DNA of 11,490 bases from NCBI GenBank assembly GCA_023249715.1, contig JAHFCA010000030.1:1-11490 (forward strand), given 5' to 3'. The position numbers and the translations under genes are program-made. The notes below the pieces were generated by a model. It saw only the letters and a list, made by a program, of their open reading frames with translations. It did no database searches and was not told where the DNA came from. Below are positions 1-7,383 of the stretch, piece by piece. This DNA is from Elusimicrobiota bacterium (GTDB lineage: Bacteria; Elusimicrobiota; Elusimicrobia; 2-02-FULL-39-32). The first letter of the stretch is position 1. Every line of letters begins with the position of its first letter.

Positions 1-44
1 CCGGCATTGGTTGTGAGAATCGAGATTCCACAATCCAATGCCGG
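1..44. repeat. Long near-perfect hairpin at the 3' end of radA, at the window edge
   Basis: Positions 1-10 (ccggcattgg) are the exact reverse complement of 35-44. Positions 11-15 pair with 29-33 and 17-21 with 24-28. This leaves only single-base bulges at 16 and 34 and a two-base turn at 22-23, giving 20 paired bases in total. It overlaps the end of the visible radA frame. It could be a genuine stem-loop or terminator stem at the end of the operon, or a fold-back artefact if the window starts at a contig end. No T-run can be seen because the sequence stops. Confidence 0.75.
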
Positions 45-1409
45 TTCTTGGGCTAACCATTGAATGGCTTCTTTTAAATGATCCACGGGTATAATTTTAA
101 TTTTAGAAGCCATTCCACTTTTTATCGATTTTTTAGGGAGGACAGCCCAAGAAAATCCCAAGCGCTCCGATTCTTTTAACCGTTCCAACGTATGAGGAAC
201 GGTTCTCAGCTCTCCTCCTAAACCCACTTCCCCAATAAATATTCCATCGGAAGAAGGATAAAAGTTCCCAAAGGCGCTCGCGATGGCACAGGCAAGGCCC
301 AAATCGGCCGCCGGCTCTTTTACGCGTACGCCTCCTGTTACGTTAACAAAGACATCTTGATTCCCTAAATTTAGGTTGACTCTTTTTTCTAAGACGGCAA
401 TCATTAAAAGCGCTCGGTTAAAATCTAAAGAATTCACCATGCGCCGAGGGTACCCAAAATAGGTCTTGCTGACCAAGGCTTGTATTTCTAATACTAAGGG
501 ACGAGTTCCTTCCATGGCCATCACTAAACAAGAACCGGGCCCCTTGTGACGTTCCTTTAAAAAAATACTGGAGAAGTCCTGGACTTCTTGCAACCCCTCG
601 GCTTCCATTTGGAAGAGGGCCACTTCCGAAGTTGGACCAAAACGATTTTTATGCGCCCGCAAAACTCGTAACGATTTTTGCGGCTCGCTCTCAAAGTAGA
701 GAACGGTGTCTACCATATGTTCTAAAACTCTTGGCCCCGCTAAATCCCCCTCTTTAGTGACGTGTCCCAAGAGAAAAACGGTAATCCCCTGAGACTTGGC
801 GCACGCTAAAAATTCGGCCGCGCATTCCCGTATTTGCCCCACCGAACCCGCCGAAGAAGGAAAATCCATTCGCGCCGTGGTCTGAATAGAATCTATAATT
901 ATAAATTCCGGCCCAATCTCTTTTACCTTATCTAAAATAGTTTCTAAATTGGTTTCAGAAAGAAGATAGAGCTGGGAAGCATGGATCCCAATACGATCCG
1001 CTCGTGCCTTTATTTGTTCTTGCGATTCTTCTCCGGAAACATAGAGCACTTTTTTTTCTTTTCCTAAAAGGCCAGCGACCTGGAGAATTAGAGTAGATTT
1101 TCCTATTCCCGGAGCGCCTCCCAAAAGAATCAGGCTCCCCCGGGTAATACCTCCGCCTAAAATGCGGTCGAATTCCGCAAGACCCGTAGACGTACGATTT
1201 AATTTAGAAGAGCTTATTTCAGAGAGTAAAGCAACGGTGGAACTAAAGCGGGTGAGATTGCTTTGTAAAAATTTAGTGGGCTGAATTTTTTCTTCCGCCA
1301 ACGTATTCCATTGGCCGCAATCCGGGCATCTGCCCAACCATTTGGCGGCGGAATAACCGCACTCTTTACAAACAAAGAGTGTCTTTGTTTTAGATGCAAT
1401 CTTTTTCAT
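1..1409 (-). CDS. radA: DNA repair protein RadA (Sms), 3' end cut by window edge
   Basis: RadA is a RecA-like ATPase that helps process recombination intermediates by branch migration. Translating the minus strand from ATG at 1409 gives an open frame to the left edge, about 469 residues, close to the full family length of roughly 450-460. Visible in order: an N-terminal zinc finger with CKEC (Cys14, Cys17) and CPDC (Cys28, Cys31); a Walker A motif GAPGIGKST with Lys104; the RadA-specific KNRFG motif at residues 254-258; and a C-terminal Lon-protease-like domain including GGVRVKEPAADLGLA. It lies 5 bases downstream of the mlaD stop and is probably cotranscribed. No Shine-Dalgarno sequence precedes the ATG. 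The last 14 or so visible codons fall in a near-perfect inverted repeat and lie beyond the usual RadA C-terminus, so the exact end is uncertain. Confidence 0.96.
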   Translation of the reverse strand, partial: MKKIASKTKTLFVCKECGYSAAKWLGRCPDCGQWNTLAEEKIQPTKFLQSNLTRFSSTVALLSEISSSKLNRTSTGLAEFDRILGGGITRGSLILLGGAPGIGKSTLILQVAGLLGKEKKVLYVSGEESQEQIKARADRIGIHASQLYLLSETNLETILDKVKEIGPEFIIIDSIQTTARMDFPSSAGSVGQIRECAAEFLACAKSQGITVFLLGHVTKEGDLAGPRVLEHMVDTVLYFESEPQKSLRVLRAHKNRFGPTSEVALFQMEAEGLQEVQDFSSIFLKERHKGPGSCLVMAMEGTRPLVLEIQALVSKTYFGYPRRMVNSLDFNRALLMIAVLEKRVNLNLGNQDVFVNVTGGVRVKEPAADLGLACAIASAFGNFYPSSDGIFIGEVGLGGELRTVPHTLERLKESERLGFSWAVLPKKSIKSGMASKIKIIPVDHLKEAIQWLAQEPALDCGISILTTNA

Positions 1410-1414
1410 AACAA

Positions 1415-2800
1415 TTAACGGGCAAAACTTACAAATCCAAAAAGGTAAGCCAGGTCTCTATCTTCAAAGACAAGTTGGGTGATAAGATTGTACTGTCGGA
1501 TTTCCGCCAAATCTTCCACAGAAGCTCCCAGACGGGCCCATTTATTAATTTTATATTTTGCTCCCAAATTGAATTGAGGATTCGAAAATTTTCTCTCTTG
1601 CCCAGCGCGCCCTCTGGTTTCGTTGCGTCCAAAGTCAAAGGCTTCGGCTTCTACAGAGAACTTGCGAGTGTGATCTCTCTCTTCTTCTTTTTCCAGCTCG
1701 CGGTTGAAGGGAAAATATTTAATTCCAACCCCCACTGAAGAACGAATAGCCCCCAGCTCTACCGTTACAGGGCCAAACTCTTTTCCTAAAAGACCGGTAA
1801 TGGTATTTTTCTTCTCATAATCGCCTTCGTTTCTAAATTCATCTTTTCTGTCTCCTGCATTGTTCACGCCTATAAAATAATATTTATGCGGCCGGGGCTG
1901 TAACCGGATAGCCGCATCCCCTCTCGCGATAGAAGCGCCCGGAGCCGCTCTTAATTGCAGTTCCCAGAACGAACGGAATTTGGTAAAGCGGGCCAACACT
2001 TCTTTCCCTGATTCCGATGCTTGCTTTAAATTAGCCACTGTTTTTTTAACCTCTTCCCCCATCTCTTTATCGGCCACCAAACGGCCCACGGCGCCTTCTC
2101 CTTTTTGAATTTTGGCCACAACTTCATCTATTCTCTCTAAGAGAGTGCGCAACTTGGTCATGGAAATAGTAAAGTTTTCTTTGTTGGCGCTGGTCAAATC
2201 ATGCATATCTTTAGCCATGCCCTTGAGATCGCCGGAAAATTGATGAAAGTTAACGACCATCTCTTCCAACTCCACTCTTTGTTTGCCAATGGCGCTATTT
2301 AATGAATCGGAGATAGAACGCAAATTCGCCATTGTGGCGGAAATATCGTTGGCAATTCCACCCTTTCCATCTTTTCCTTCCAGTAAATCGGCCAATTTAT
2401 CCACTAAATCGTTGATGGACCGGGGAGGATCTCCCTTTAACATATCCCCATCTTTTAGGCGGAGAGCCGTAGAATCTCCCGGTTTAAGATCTAAAAATTG
2501 GGAGCCAATTAGACCAATGAGTTTTACCCGTACCTTTGCATTGGCATAAATGGGAACTTCTCTGGAAATACGGGACGTAATTTTAGCCTTCCCTTCCATG
2601 AGCTCTATTTTTTCTACCCGGCCCACCTCTACTCCCGCGATCTTTATAGGGCTTTTATCCCGGATCGCCTGCACATCGTCAAAAATAAAATAGAGGGTAT
2701 AACGGCTTTCCCAACGGATATCGCTTAACTTCATAATCCCCATCGCCGCAACCGCTAACCCAATTAAGACAAAAAGACCTACCTTCGTTTCGTTATTCAC
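1415..2800 (-). CDS. mlaD: MlaD-type MCE lipid-transport protein with C-terminal beta-rich domain
   Basis: This is the substrate-binding MCE subunit of an Mla-like ABC lipid transporter, anchored in the inner membrane and carrying phospholipids across the periplasm. The 461-residue protein has a membrane anchor at about residues 8-22. One MCE domain follows at about 36-120, with VQAIRDKSPIKIAGVEVG and a hydrophobic GLIGSQFLDLKPG. A long helical, coiled-coil-like region covers about 129-285. Residues 296-461 are rich in alternating hydrophobic strands (for example KYYFIGVNNA, SVGVGIKYFP, KFSVEAEAFDFG, LAYLFGFVSF). E. coli MlaD is only about 180 residues, so the extension is large; a beta-barrel anchor in the outer membrane is the likeliest reading. 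The start is GTG at 2800, overlapping the mlaF stop by 8 bases, with no clear Shine-Dalgarno sequence. It forms a transporter set with mlaE and mlaF. Confidence 0.9.
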   Translation of the reverse strand: MNNETKVGLFVLIGLAVAAMGIMKLSDIRWESRYTLYFIFDDVQAIRDKSPIKIAGVEVGRVEKIELMEGKAKITSRISREVPIYANAKVRVKLIGLIGSQFLDLKPGDSTALRLKDGDMLKGDPPRSINDLVDKLADLLEGKDGKGGIANDISATMANLRSISDSLNSAIGKQRVELEEMVVNFHQFSGDLKGMAKDMHDLTSANKENFTISMTKLRTLLERIDEVVAKIQKGEGAVGRLVADKEMGEEVKKTVANLKQASESGKEVLARFTKFRSFWELQLRAAPGASIARGDAAIRLQPRPHKYYFIGVNNAGDRKDEFRNEGDYEKKNTITGLLGKEFGPVTVELGAIRSSVGVGIKYFPFNRELEKEEERDHTRKFSVEAEAFDFGRNETRGRAGQERKFSNPQFNLGAKYKINKWARLGASVEDLAEIRQYNLITQLVFEDRDLAYLFGFVSFAR

Positions 2801-3569
2801 TTTTTAATGGTTGGAACTTTTGCCCCGGTATCGGAATAGGCCCCGAACTCGACCCGGAAATAAATTGTCGCACAATTCCATTTTTAGAATTTTGAATTTC
2901 CTGCGGAGTCCCCACTTCGAGAATTTTGCCTTGGTACAGCATCGCGACTCGATCGGAAATTTTGTAGGCGGATTTCATATCGTGGGTGACAGCGATGGCG
3001 GTCATTTGAGTTTCCTTTTTCAATTTAAGAATAAGATCATTAATGACATCCGACATCACGGGGTCCAACCCCGTGGTCGGTTCATCGTAGAGTAAAATTT
3101 GAGGATTCATGGCGATAGCCCGGGCAATCCCAACCCGTTTTTTCATTCCGCCAGAAAGCTGCGCTGGCTTAAACTCTTTAATCCCAGGCAACCCTACCAA
3201 TGCCAGCTTTTCTTCCACAATTTTCAAAGTTTCCAAAGCCGTTAAACGCGCCAAATTATTTAAACCAGAAGCAACATTTTCTCCGACTGTAAGAGAATCA
3301 AATAACGCCGATTCTTGAAAAACATATCCTATCATTTTTTGCACTTCTTGTAACTTGTCTTCCCCTAACCTAGAGATCTCTTTTCCGTCAATAATGATCG
3401 ATCCGGAATCGGATTTAACCAGCCCCACAATTTGCTTTAACAGAATAGATTTACCGGAGCCGGAACCTCCAATAATGGTGAGTGTTTCTCCTTTATTGAG
3501 GACAAAAGAGATGCCCGCGTGCACCACATGCCCCTTAAAAGCTTTCCGCAGATTCTCTACTTTAATCAT
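2793..3569 (-). CDS. mlaF: Mla-type ABC transporter ATP-binding protein
   Basis: This cytoplasmic ATPase powers the MlaE permease in phospholipid transport across the cell envelope. The 258-residue sequence has a complete nucleotide-binding domain: Walker A GGSGSGKS at residues 34-41, Q-loop Gln85, signature LSGGM at 138-142, Walker B ILLYDE at 158-163, the D-loop GLDP and switch His196. The sequence LSGGMKKRVGIARA is typical of the MlaF/Ttg2A branch. The tail after residue 238, rich in Ser, Gly and Pro, is an extension beyond the core domain. The ATG at 3569 lies 20 bases after the mlaE stop, downstream of a 14-base tandem duplication. The weak GGGA about 10 bases upstream is the only ribosome-binding candidate. 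Confidence 0.95.
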   Translation of the reverse strand: MIKVENLRKAFKGHVVHAGISFVLNKGETLTIIGGSGSGKSILLKQIVGLVKSDSGSIIIDGKEISRLGEDKLQEVQKMIGYVFQESALFDSLTVGENVASGLNNLARLTALETLKIVEEKLALVGLPGIKEFKPAQLSGGMKKRVGIARAIAMNPQILLYDEPTTGLDPVMSDVINDLILKLKKETQMTAIAVTHDMKSAYKISDRVAMLYQGKILEVGTPQEIQNSKNGIVRQFISGSSSGPIPIPGQKFQPLKSE

Positions 3570-3575
3570 GAGAAT

Positions 3576-3603
3576 TTATCCCAAACCAATTATCCCAAAC
3601 CAA
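3576..3603. repeat. 14-bp perfect tandem duplication at the mlaE/mlaF junction
   Basis: TTATCCCAAACCAA occurs twice without a gap at 3576-3589 and 3590-3603. On the coding strand, the first-read copy contains the last codons and the TAA stop of mlaE. The second copy forms most of the 20-base spacer before the mlaF ATG. It looks like a recent slippage or duplication event that lengthened the junction. Confidence 0.9.
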
Positions 3604-4387
3604 ACGCAATGAGAAGCGCGGTAAGAAAATAGTCTCCCACTAAAATTAATACCATGGAAACCACGACAGATTGGGTTGTGGCTCTTCCTACTCCTTCCGC
3701 CCCTCCTTCCGTATTCAACCCTCGGTAACAAGCGACCATAATGACCAACAATGCGAACGCGAATGATTTAACCAGTCCATGGAATACATCTTTTAACCTT
3801 AATAAATAGACTTCATCAAAATAGACATTGGTGGGGATGTCAAACCGATAGTGAGCCACTAAATATCCGCCGATAGTGCCTAAAAAATCGGAATAAATGA
3901 CCAGAAGAGGCAGCATAATCATGGCCGCTAAAAAACGGGGGACCACTAAATACTTCACAGGATTGGTTCCTAACGTATACAAGGCATCAATTTGTTCGGT
4001 CACCTTCATTGTCCCTAACTCGGCGGCGACAGCGGCTCCCACTCTTCCGGAGAATACCACGGCCGTCATAACAGGGCCTAATTCCTTTACAATGGAAGCG
4101 CTCACCAGCCTGCCGACATAGAGCGGTTCATTAAAAACGCGAATAAAAGCGTACCCGGTTTGAAGGGCTAAAACCATGCCTGTAAAAAGCAGCGTTAAAG
4201 AGGTGACCGGAAAAGTGCGAGCCCCCATTTCTTGGAGCTGGAGAAAAAAATTGCGTTTATTAGTATTAGATTTAAAAATCCAAAAGAAGGTTCTATAAAG
4301 GAGGATCGCTATTTCCCCGCACGGTTTAGAAAGTAAAAGAACAAAATTGCCAGAAATTGAAAATAAACTTTCTAATTTTTTGTTCAT
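3590..4387 (-). CDS. mlaE: MlaE-family lipid ABC transporter permease
   Basis: This is the inner-membrane permease of the MCE/Mla transporter, which dimerises and hands lipid to or from the MlaD ring. The 265-residue product matches the family length. It carries the conserved central signature starting at ELGPVMTAVVFSGRVGA and continuing into AAELGTMKVTEQIDAL, characteristic of the MlaE (DUF140) family. An amphipathic N-terminal segment is followed by several hydrophobic helices, including TSLTLLFTGMVLALQTGY, a stretch around FLAAMIMLPLLVIYSDFLG, and the C-terminal SVVVSMVLILVGDYFLTALL. The ATG at 4387 overlaps the alr stop in an ATGA arrangement, and mlaF follows. No periplasmic MlaC or outer-membrane MlaA gene is visible, in keeping with a system in which MlaD itself may span the periplasm. 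Confidence 0.95.
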   Translation of the reverse strand: MNKKLESLFSISGNFVLLLSKPCGEIAILLYRTFFWIFKSNTNKRNFFLQLQEMGARTFPVTSLTLLFTGMVLALQTGYAFIRVFNEPLYVGRLVSASIVKELGPVMTAVVFSGRVGAAVAAELGTMKVTEQIDALYTLGTNPVKYLVVPRFLAAMIMLPLLVIYSDFLGTIGGYLVAHYRFDIPTNVYFDEVYLLRLKDVFHGLVKSFAFALLVIMVACYRGLNTEGGAEGVGRATTQSVVVSMVLILVGDYFLTALLIAFGLG

Positions 4388-5520
4388 GAGAGATGAATTC
4401 TTGGAACTCGGGCAGAAATTCCACAGAAGATTTCATACGGACTGGTTTGGCATAAGTTTGCTACTTCTTGAACCGAGATAGACATTTTTTCTTGAGACCC
4501 AAGGATCACAACCTCATCCCCTACGCGAACCTCCTCTAAATCAGTTACATCCAGCATGGTCATATCCATGGTGACCCTTCCAATAACGGGAACTCTTTTT
4601 CCCCGGACTAAAACTTCCCCCTGATTGGAAAGGTCTCTGCGAAAACCATCCGCGTACCCAAATGCGGCCGTTGCGATTTTGGTTCTGCGTCTGGTTACAA
4701 ACGTACCGGCATAACTCACCGGTGTTTTAGAAGGAACCACTTTTAAAAATATAATTTTACTTTTCCAACTTAAAATGGGTTTTAAAGAAATTGGAGGCCG
4801 TGGAATGGGGCTAACCCCATAGAGGGAAATTCCAGGTCTCACCATGGTTAAATGCGTGTGAGGATATTTCAACAAGGCGGAAGAGTTGGCGCAATGGGAA
4901 TAAGGGATGGAAACCCCTTGTTTTTTTAAATCAAAAATCAACTGGGAAAAAAGTTTCCACTGCTTGCGGGTAAACTCTCTGTTTTCGGCGGAATCGGCAA
5001 AATGGGTATAGACTCCTTCTAACTTTAAAGTAGGATATTCTAAAATTCTTTGAATGAATTCAAAACTATTTTGCGAACGAACCCCAATGCGGTTCATACC
5101 GGTATCAATTTTAGCATGGCAATAAACTTTTTGATTTAGTTTTTTCGCGATGCGGTCAATCTGCAAAGCGGCTTCCCGGCTGGCTACGGTTAAACGGATT
5201 TTTCTCTGAATCGCTTCTGCTAAATTGGAAAACGGAAAAATGTTTCCCAAAATTAAAATGGGAGCTTGAATTTTTACTTCCTGCAACTGAATGGCTTCTT
5301 CTAAAGAGGTAACCCCCAAATAAAGATTTTCTAAGCGAGTTAAAGTTTTACTAACCTCCACTAGGCCGTGGCCATACGCGTTCGCTTTAACGACGGCGAG
5401 AATTTTTACTTTAGAAGAGAGCTGCTGGCGGAGTTTGGAGAGATTATGCTGCAGATGGCGGTGATTAATCTCGACCCATGTAGGACGATAAATTTCAATT
5501 CTCTGGCTCAAGGTTTTCAA
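4384..5520 (-). CDS. alr: Alanine racemase
   Basis: This PLP-dependent enzyme interconverts L- and D-alanine and supplies D-Ala for peptidoglycan. The 378-residue length is typical. The PLP lysine is Lys45 in VVKANAYGHG. The KIDTGMNRIG motif at 137-146 contains the position usually carbamylated (Lys137) and the PLP-contacting Arg144. The second catalytic base is Tyr270 in PVSYAGTF. GYADGF at 288-293 and GRVTMDMTMLDVT also match the family. The start at 5520 is TTG and lies inside the dnaB 3' end, a 26-base overlap; a second TTG at 5511 is an alternative. No ATG or GTG precedes the conserved RPTWVEIN block, so a rare start codon and low, coupled initiation are likely. The stop overlaps the mlaE start by 4 bases. 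Confidence 0.95.
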   Translation of the reverse strand: MKTLSQRIEIYRPTWVEINHRHLQHNLSKLRQQLSSKVKILAVVKANAYGHGLVEVSKTLTRLENLYLGVTSLEEAIQLQEVKIQAPILILGNIFPFSNLAEAIQRKIRLTVASREAALQIDRIAKKLNQKVYCHAKIDTGMNRIGVRSQNSFEFIQRILEYPTLKLEGVYTHFADSAENREFTRKQWKLFSQLIFDLKKQGVSIPYSHCANSSALLKYPHTHLTMVRPGISLYGVSPIPRPPISLKPILSWKSKIIFLKVVPSKTPVSYAGTFVTRRRTKIATAAFGYADGFRRDLSNQGEVLVRGKRVPVIGRVTMDMTMLDVTDLEEVRVGDEVVILGSQEKMSISVQEVANLCQTSPYEIFCGISARVPRIHLS

Positions 5521-6856
5521 AACGAGCGCATTCGCGCATAAAGATTAAATCAATTTCCCCGAGGGGACCGTTTCTTTGCTTTGCCAGAATTAATTTTGCT
5601 TTTCTTAAGGTGTCTTCATCGGGCTCTTTTTTATAGAGGGCTTCTCTAAAGATAAAAGCGACCAAATCGGCGTCCTGCTCCAAAGCTCCCGACTCTCTTA
5701 AATCCGAAAGTTGTGGCCGCCCTTCCCGTCCCCGTTCCTCGGGAGAGCGGTTCAACTGCGACAGCGCTAGAATGGGAATATTTAAATCGCGGGCCAGCCC
5801 TTTGAGTGAGCGCGAAATTTCCGCAATTTCATTTTGGCGGCTTTCAGGATTTCTGCGCGACCCCTGCATGAGCTGGAGATAATCGATCACAATCATGGCC
5901 AAGGGAGTTCCCTTGGATTTCAGCTGCACACTCAACCGCCGAGCCGCAGAGCGCAAGGTCATAATAGACATGGCCGAGCTGGAATGATCGAGATAAATGG
6001 GAGCCTCCGCTAAAAGTTCCGCTTTTCGGGTAATAATGGGCCAATCCGACTTTTTAAAAAATCCTGTTCTTAAACTTTGCAAGGGAATTCCGCTCGAAGA
6101 ACTTAAAAGGCGCATCCCAATTTCCTGCTGGCTCATTTCGAGAGAAAAAATAGCGACTGGCATTTTTTTCTTAGTGGCAACGTGGAGCGCGATATTTAAG
6201 GCCAACGCGGTCTTCCCTACGCCCGGGCGAGCCGCAAGAATGCACAAACTGCCCCCTTGAAAACCGGCCGTCATGTCGTCCAACCGTTTGAATCCGCTAG
6301 GCACGCCCGTCACCGTCTCTTTTCTTTGGTGAAGCTGCTCTAAGTGTTCCACCATTTCGTGTACCATGCTGGAGACTGGCAATAAGGAAGCTCTGCTTCT
6401 TTTATCGGCAATGGCAAAGATCATCCCTTCCGCTTTATCTAAAAGAGCGTCCGCTCCTTCGCTATCGTGGTAACATTCGCCGACAATAGAAGTGGCAGCC
6501 GTCATTAAATCTCGCAAAACTCCTTTTTCTTTAACGATATTTGCGTAATGATCAATATGGGCAGCGGTGGCTACCGTATGGATAAGTTCAGCAATATATT
6601 CGGCTCCACCAATCTCTTGGAGCCATTCTTTCCTGCGGAGCTCTTCGGCCAATGTTACGGTGTCGACCACCTTGTCTTGCATGGAAAGGTCGCGGATGGC
6701 CGAGAAAAGTTTACGATTGGTTTCGTCATAAAAGGATTTTTCGTCTAAAAGTTCTAAGGCGCGCTCTAACGCTTCCCGCTCTATGAGCATGGAACCGAGG
6801 ACTGCTTTTTCTGCTTCTTGAGAATAGGGTGGAGTTTTGTCTAAAAGGTTGACCAT
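5495..6856 (-). CDS. dnaB: Replicative DNA helicase DnaB
   Basis: This hexameric helicase unwinds DNA at the replication fork and loads primase. The 453-residue product has the N-terminal DnaB domain (QEAEKAVLGSML at about 13-24), a linker at about 160-190, and a RecA-like motor domain. Walker A is AARPGVGKT with Lys215. EMSQQEIGMRLL at about 240-251 and Walker B MIVIDYLQLM at 321-330 (Asp325) follow. LSQLNRSPEERG and the C-terminal KQRNGPLGEIDL, which contains the expected arginine finger, complete the fold. No intein interrupts the usual insertion sites. The ATG at 6856 is 67 bases after rplI, with no Shine-Dalgarno sequence; a TATAAT box ends 6 bases upstream. Its 3' end overlaps alr. Confidence 0.97.
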   Translation of the reverse strand: MVNLLDKTPPYSQEAEKAVLGSMLIEREALERALELLDEKSFYDETNRKLFSAIRDLSMQDKVVDTVTLAEELRRKEWLQEIGGAEYIAELIHTVATAAHIDHYANIVKEKGVLRDLMTAATSIVGECYHDSEGADALLDKAEGMIFAIADKRSRASLLPVSSMVHEMVEHLEQLHQRKETVTGVPSGFKRLDDMTAGFQGGSLCILAARPGVGKTALALNIALHVATKKKMPVAIFSLEMSQQEIGMRLLSSSSGIPLQSLRTGFFKKSDWPIITRKAELLAEAPIYLDHSSSAMSIMTLRSAARRLSVQLKSKGTPLAMIVIDYLQLMQGSRRNPESRQNEIAEISRSLKGLARDLNIPILALSQLNRSPEERGREGRPQLSDLRESGALEQDADLVAFIFREALYKKEPDEDTLRKAKLILAKQRNGPLGEIDLIFMRECARFENLEPEN

Positions 6857-6862
6857 TGGTGG

Positions 6863-6868
6863 ATTATA
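6863..6868 (-). promoter_or_regulatory. Candidate -10 box (TATAAT) immediately upstream of dnaB
   Basis: The minus strand reads TATAAT here, a perfect consensus -10 hexamer, followed by CCACCA and the dnaB ATG. No convincing -35 hexamer lies 16-18 bases upstream. If it is a promoter, transcription would begin at or next to the ATG and give a leaderless dnaB message. The match could also be chance in AT-rich intergenic DNA. Confidence 0.4.
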
Positions 6869-6880
6869 CTAAAATGAAGG

Positions 6881-6921
6881 TTTGTATCGAATTCTTTTCT
6901 CAAAAAGAATTCAACTACAAA
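6881..6921. repeat. rplI-dnaB intergenic hairpin
   Basis: GAATTCTTTT at 6889-6898 pairs perfectly with AAAAGAATTC at 6903-6912 around a four-base loop. After a small internal loop, TTTGTA at 6881-6886 pairs with TACAAA at 6916-6921, giving 16 base pairs. It begins two bases after the rplI stop. No T-run follows on the minus strand, so it is not a standard intrinsic terminator. It may set relative expression, protect the upstream mRNA 3' end, or act as a processing site. Confidence 0.7.
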
Positions 6922-6923
6922 TC

Positions 6924-7370
6924 TTATTTTTTTGGGGTAATTTTAATTTTGACTTCCGCGGTTACTTGGCTATTCAGCCTAACTGGAACAGAGTAATCTC
7001 CAACAGATTTTATGGGAGATTCCAAAACAATACTTTTTTTATTGATAGAAAAACCTTTTTCTTTAATGGCTTCCGCTATCGCCTGATTGGTAATCGCTCC
7101 AAAGAGATGCCCTTCTTTCCCCACCGAAGCATTGATTTCTAAAACCAGATTCCCGATCTTGCCCGCCAGGGTTTGAGCGGATTCTAAATCTTTGGCTGCC
7201 TTTAACTTCAAATTTTTTTGAAGAGATTCTAATTGTTTTAAATTAGAAGGAGTCGCTTCTAACGCAAGCTTTTTAGGAAAAAGATAGTTGCGGGCAAAAC
7301 CATCGGATACAGTGCAAAGTTCTCCGGACTGACCTACTTTGGATACATCTTCGCACAAAATAATTTTCAT
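6924..7370 (-). CDS. rplI: 50S ribosomal protein L9
   Basis: L9 is a large-subunit protein that binds 23S rRNA near the L1 stalk and helps maintain reading frame. The product is 148 residues, normal for bacterial L9. It begins MKIILCEDVSKVGQSGE, has the N-terminal-domain signature VSDGFARNYLFPKKLA, a long connecting helix at about 40-75, and a C-terminal RNA-binding domain containing GKEGHLFGAITNQAIAEAI. The frame stays open 15 codons further upstream, but that stretch overlaps rpsR and is absent from the family, so I chose the ATG at 7370. It lies 13 bases after the rpsR stop, with no evident Shine-Dalgarno sequence, which suggests coupling to rpsR translation. Confidence 0.97.
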   Translation of the reverse strand: MKIILCEDVSKVGQSGELCTVSDGFARNYLFPKKLALEATPSNLKQLESLQKNLKLKAAKDLESAQTLAGKIGNLVLEINASVGKEGHLFGAITNQAIAEAIKEKGFSINKKSIVLESPIKSVGDYSVPVRLNSQVTAEVKIKITPKK

Positions 7371-7383
7371 GTTAGAGAACCGG

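Noticed and set aside
1214..1399. 61-codon minus-strand frame overlapping the start of radA
   Set aside because: It is an alternative frame within the N-terminal zinc-finger region of radA, whose own frame from 1409 has clear family motifs.
5495..6856. Possible intein in dnaB
   Set aside because: DnaB is a frequent intein host, but the Walker A and downstream motifs are continuous and the protein has normal length.
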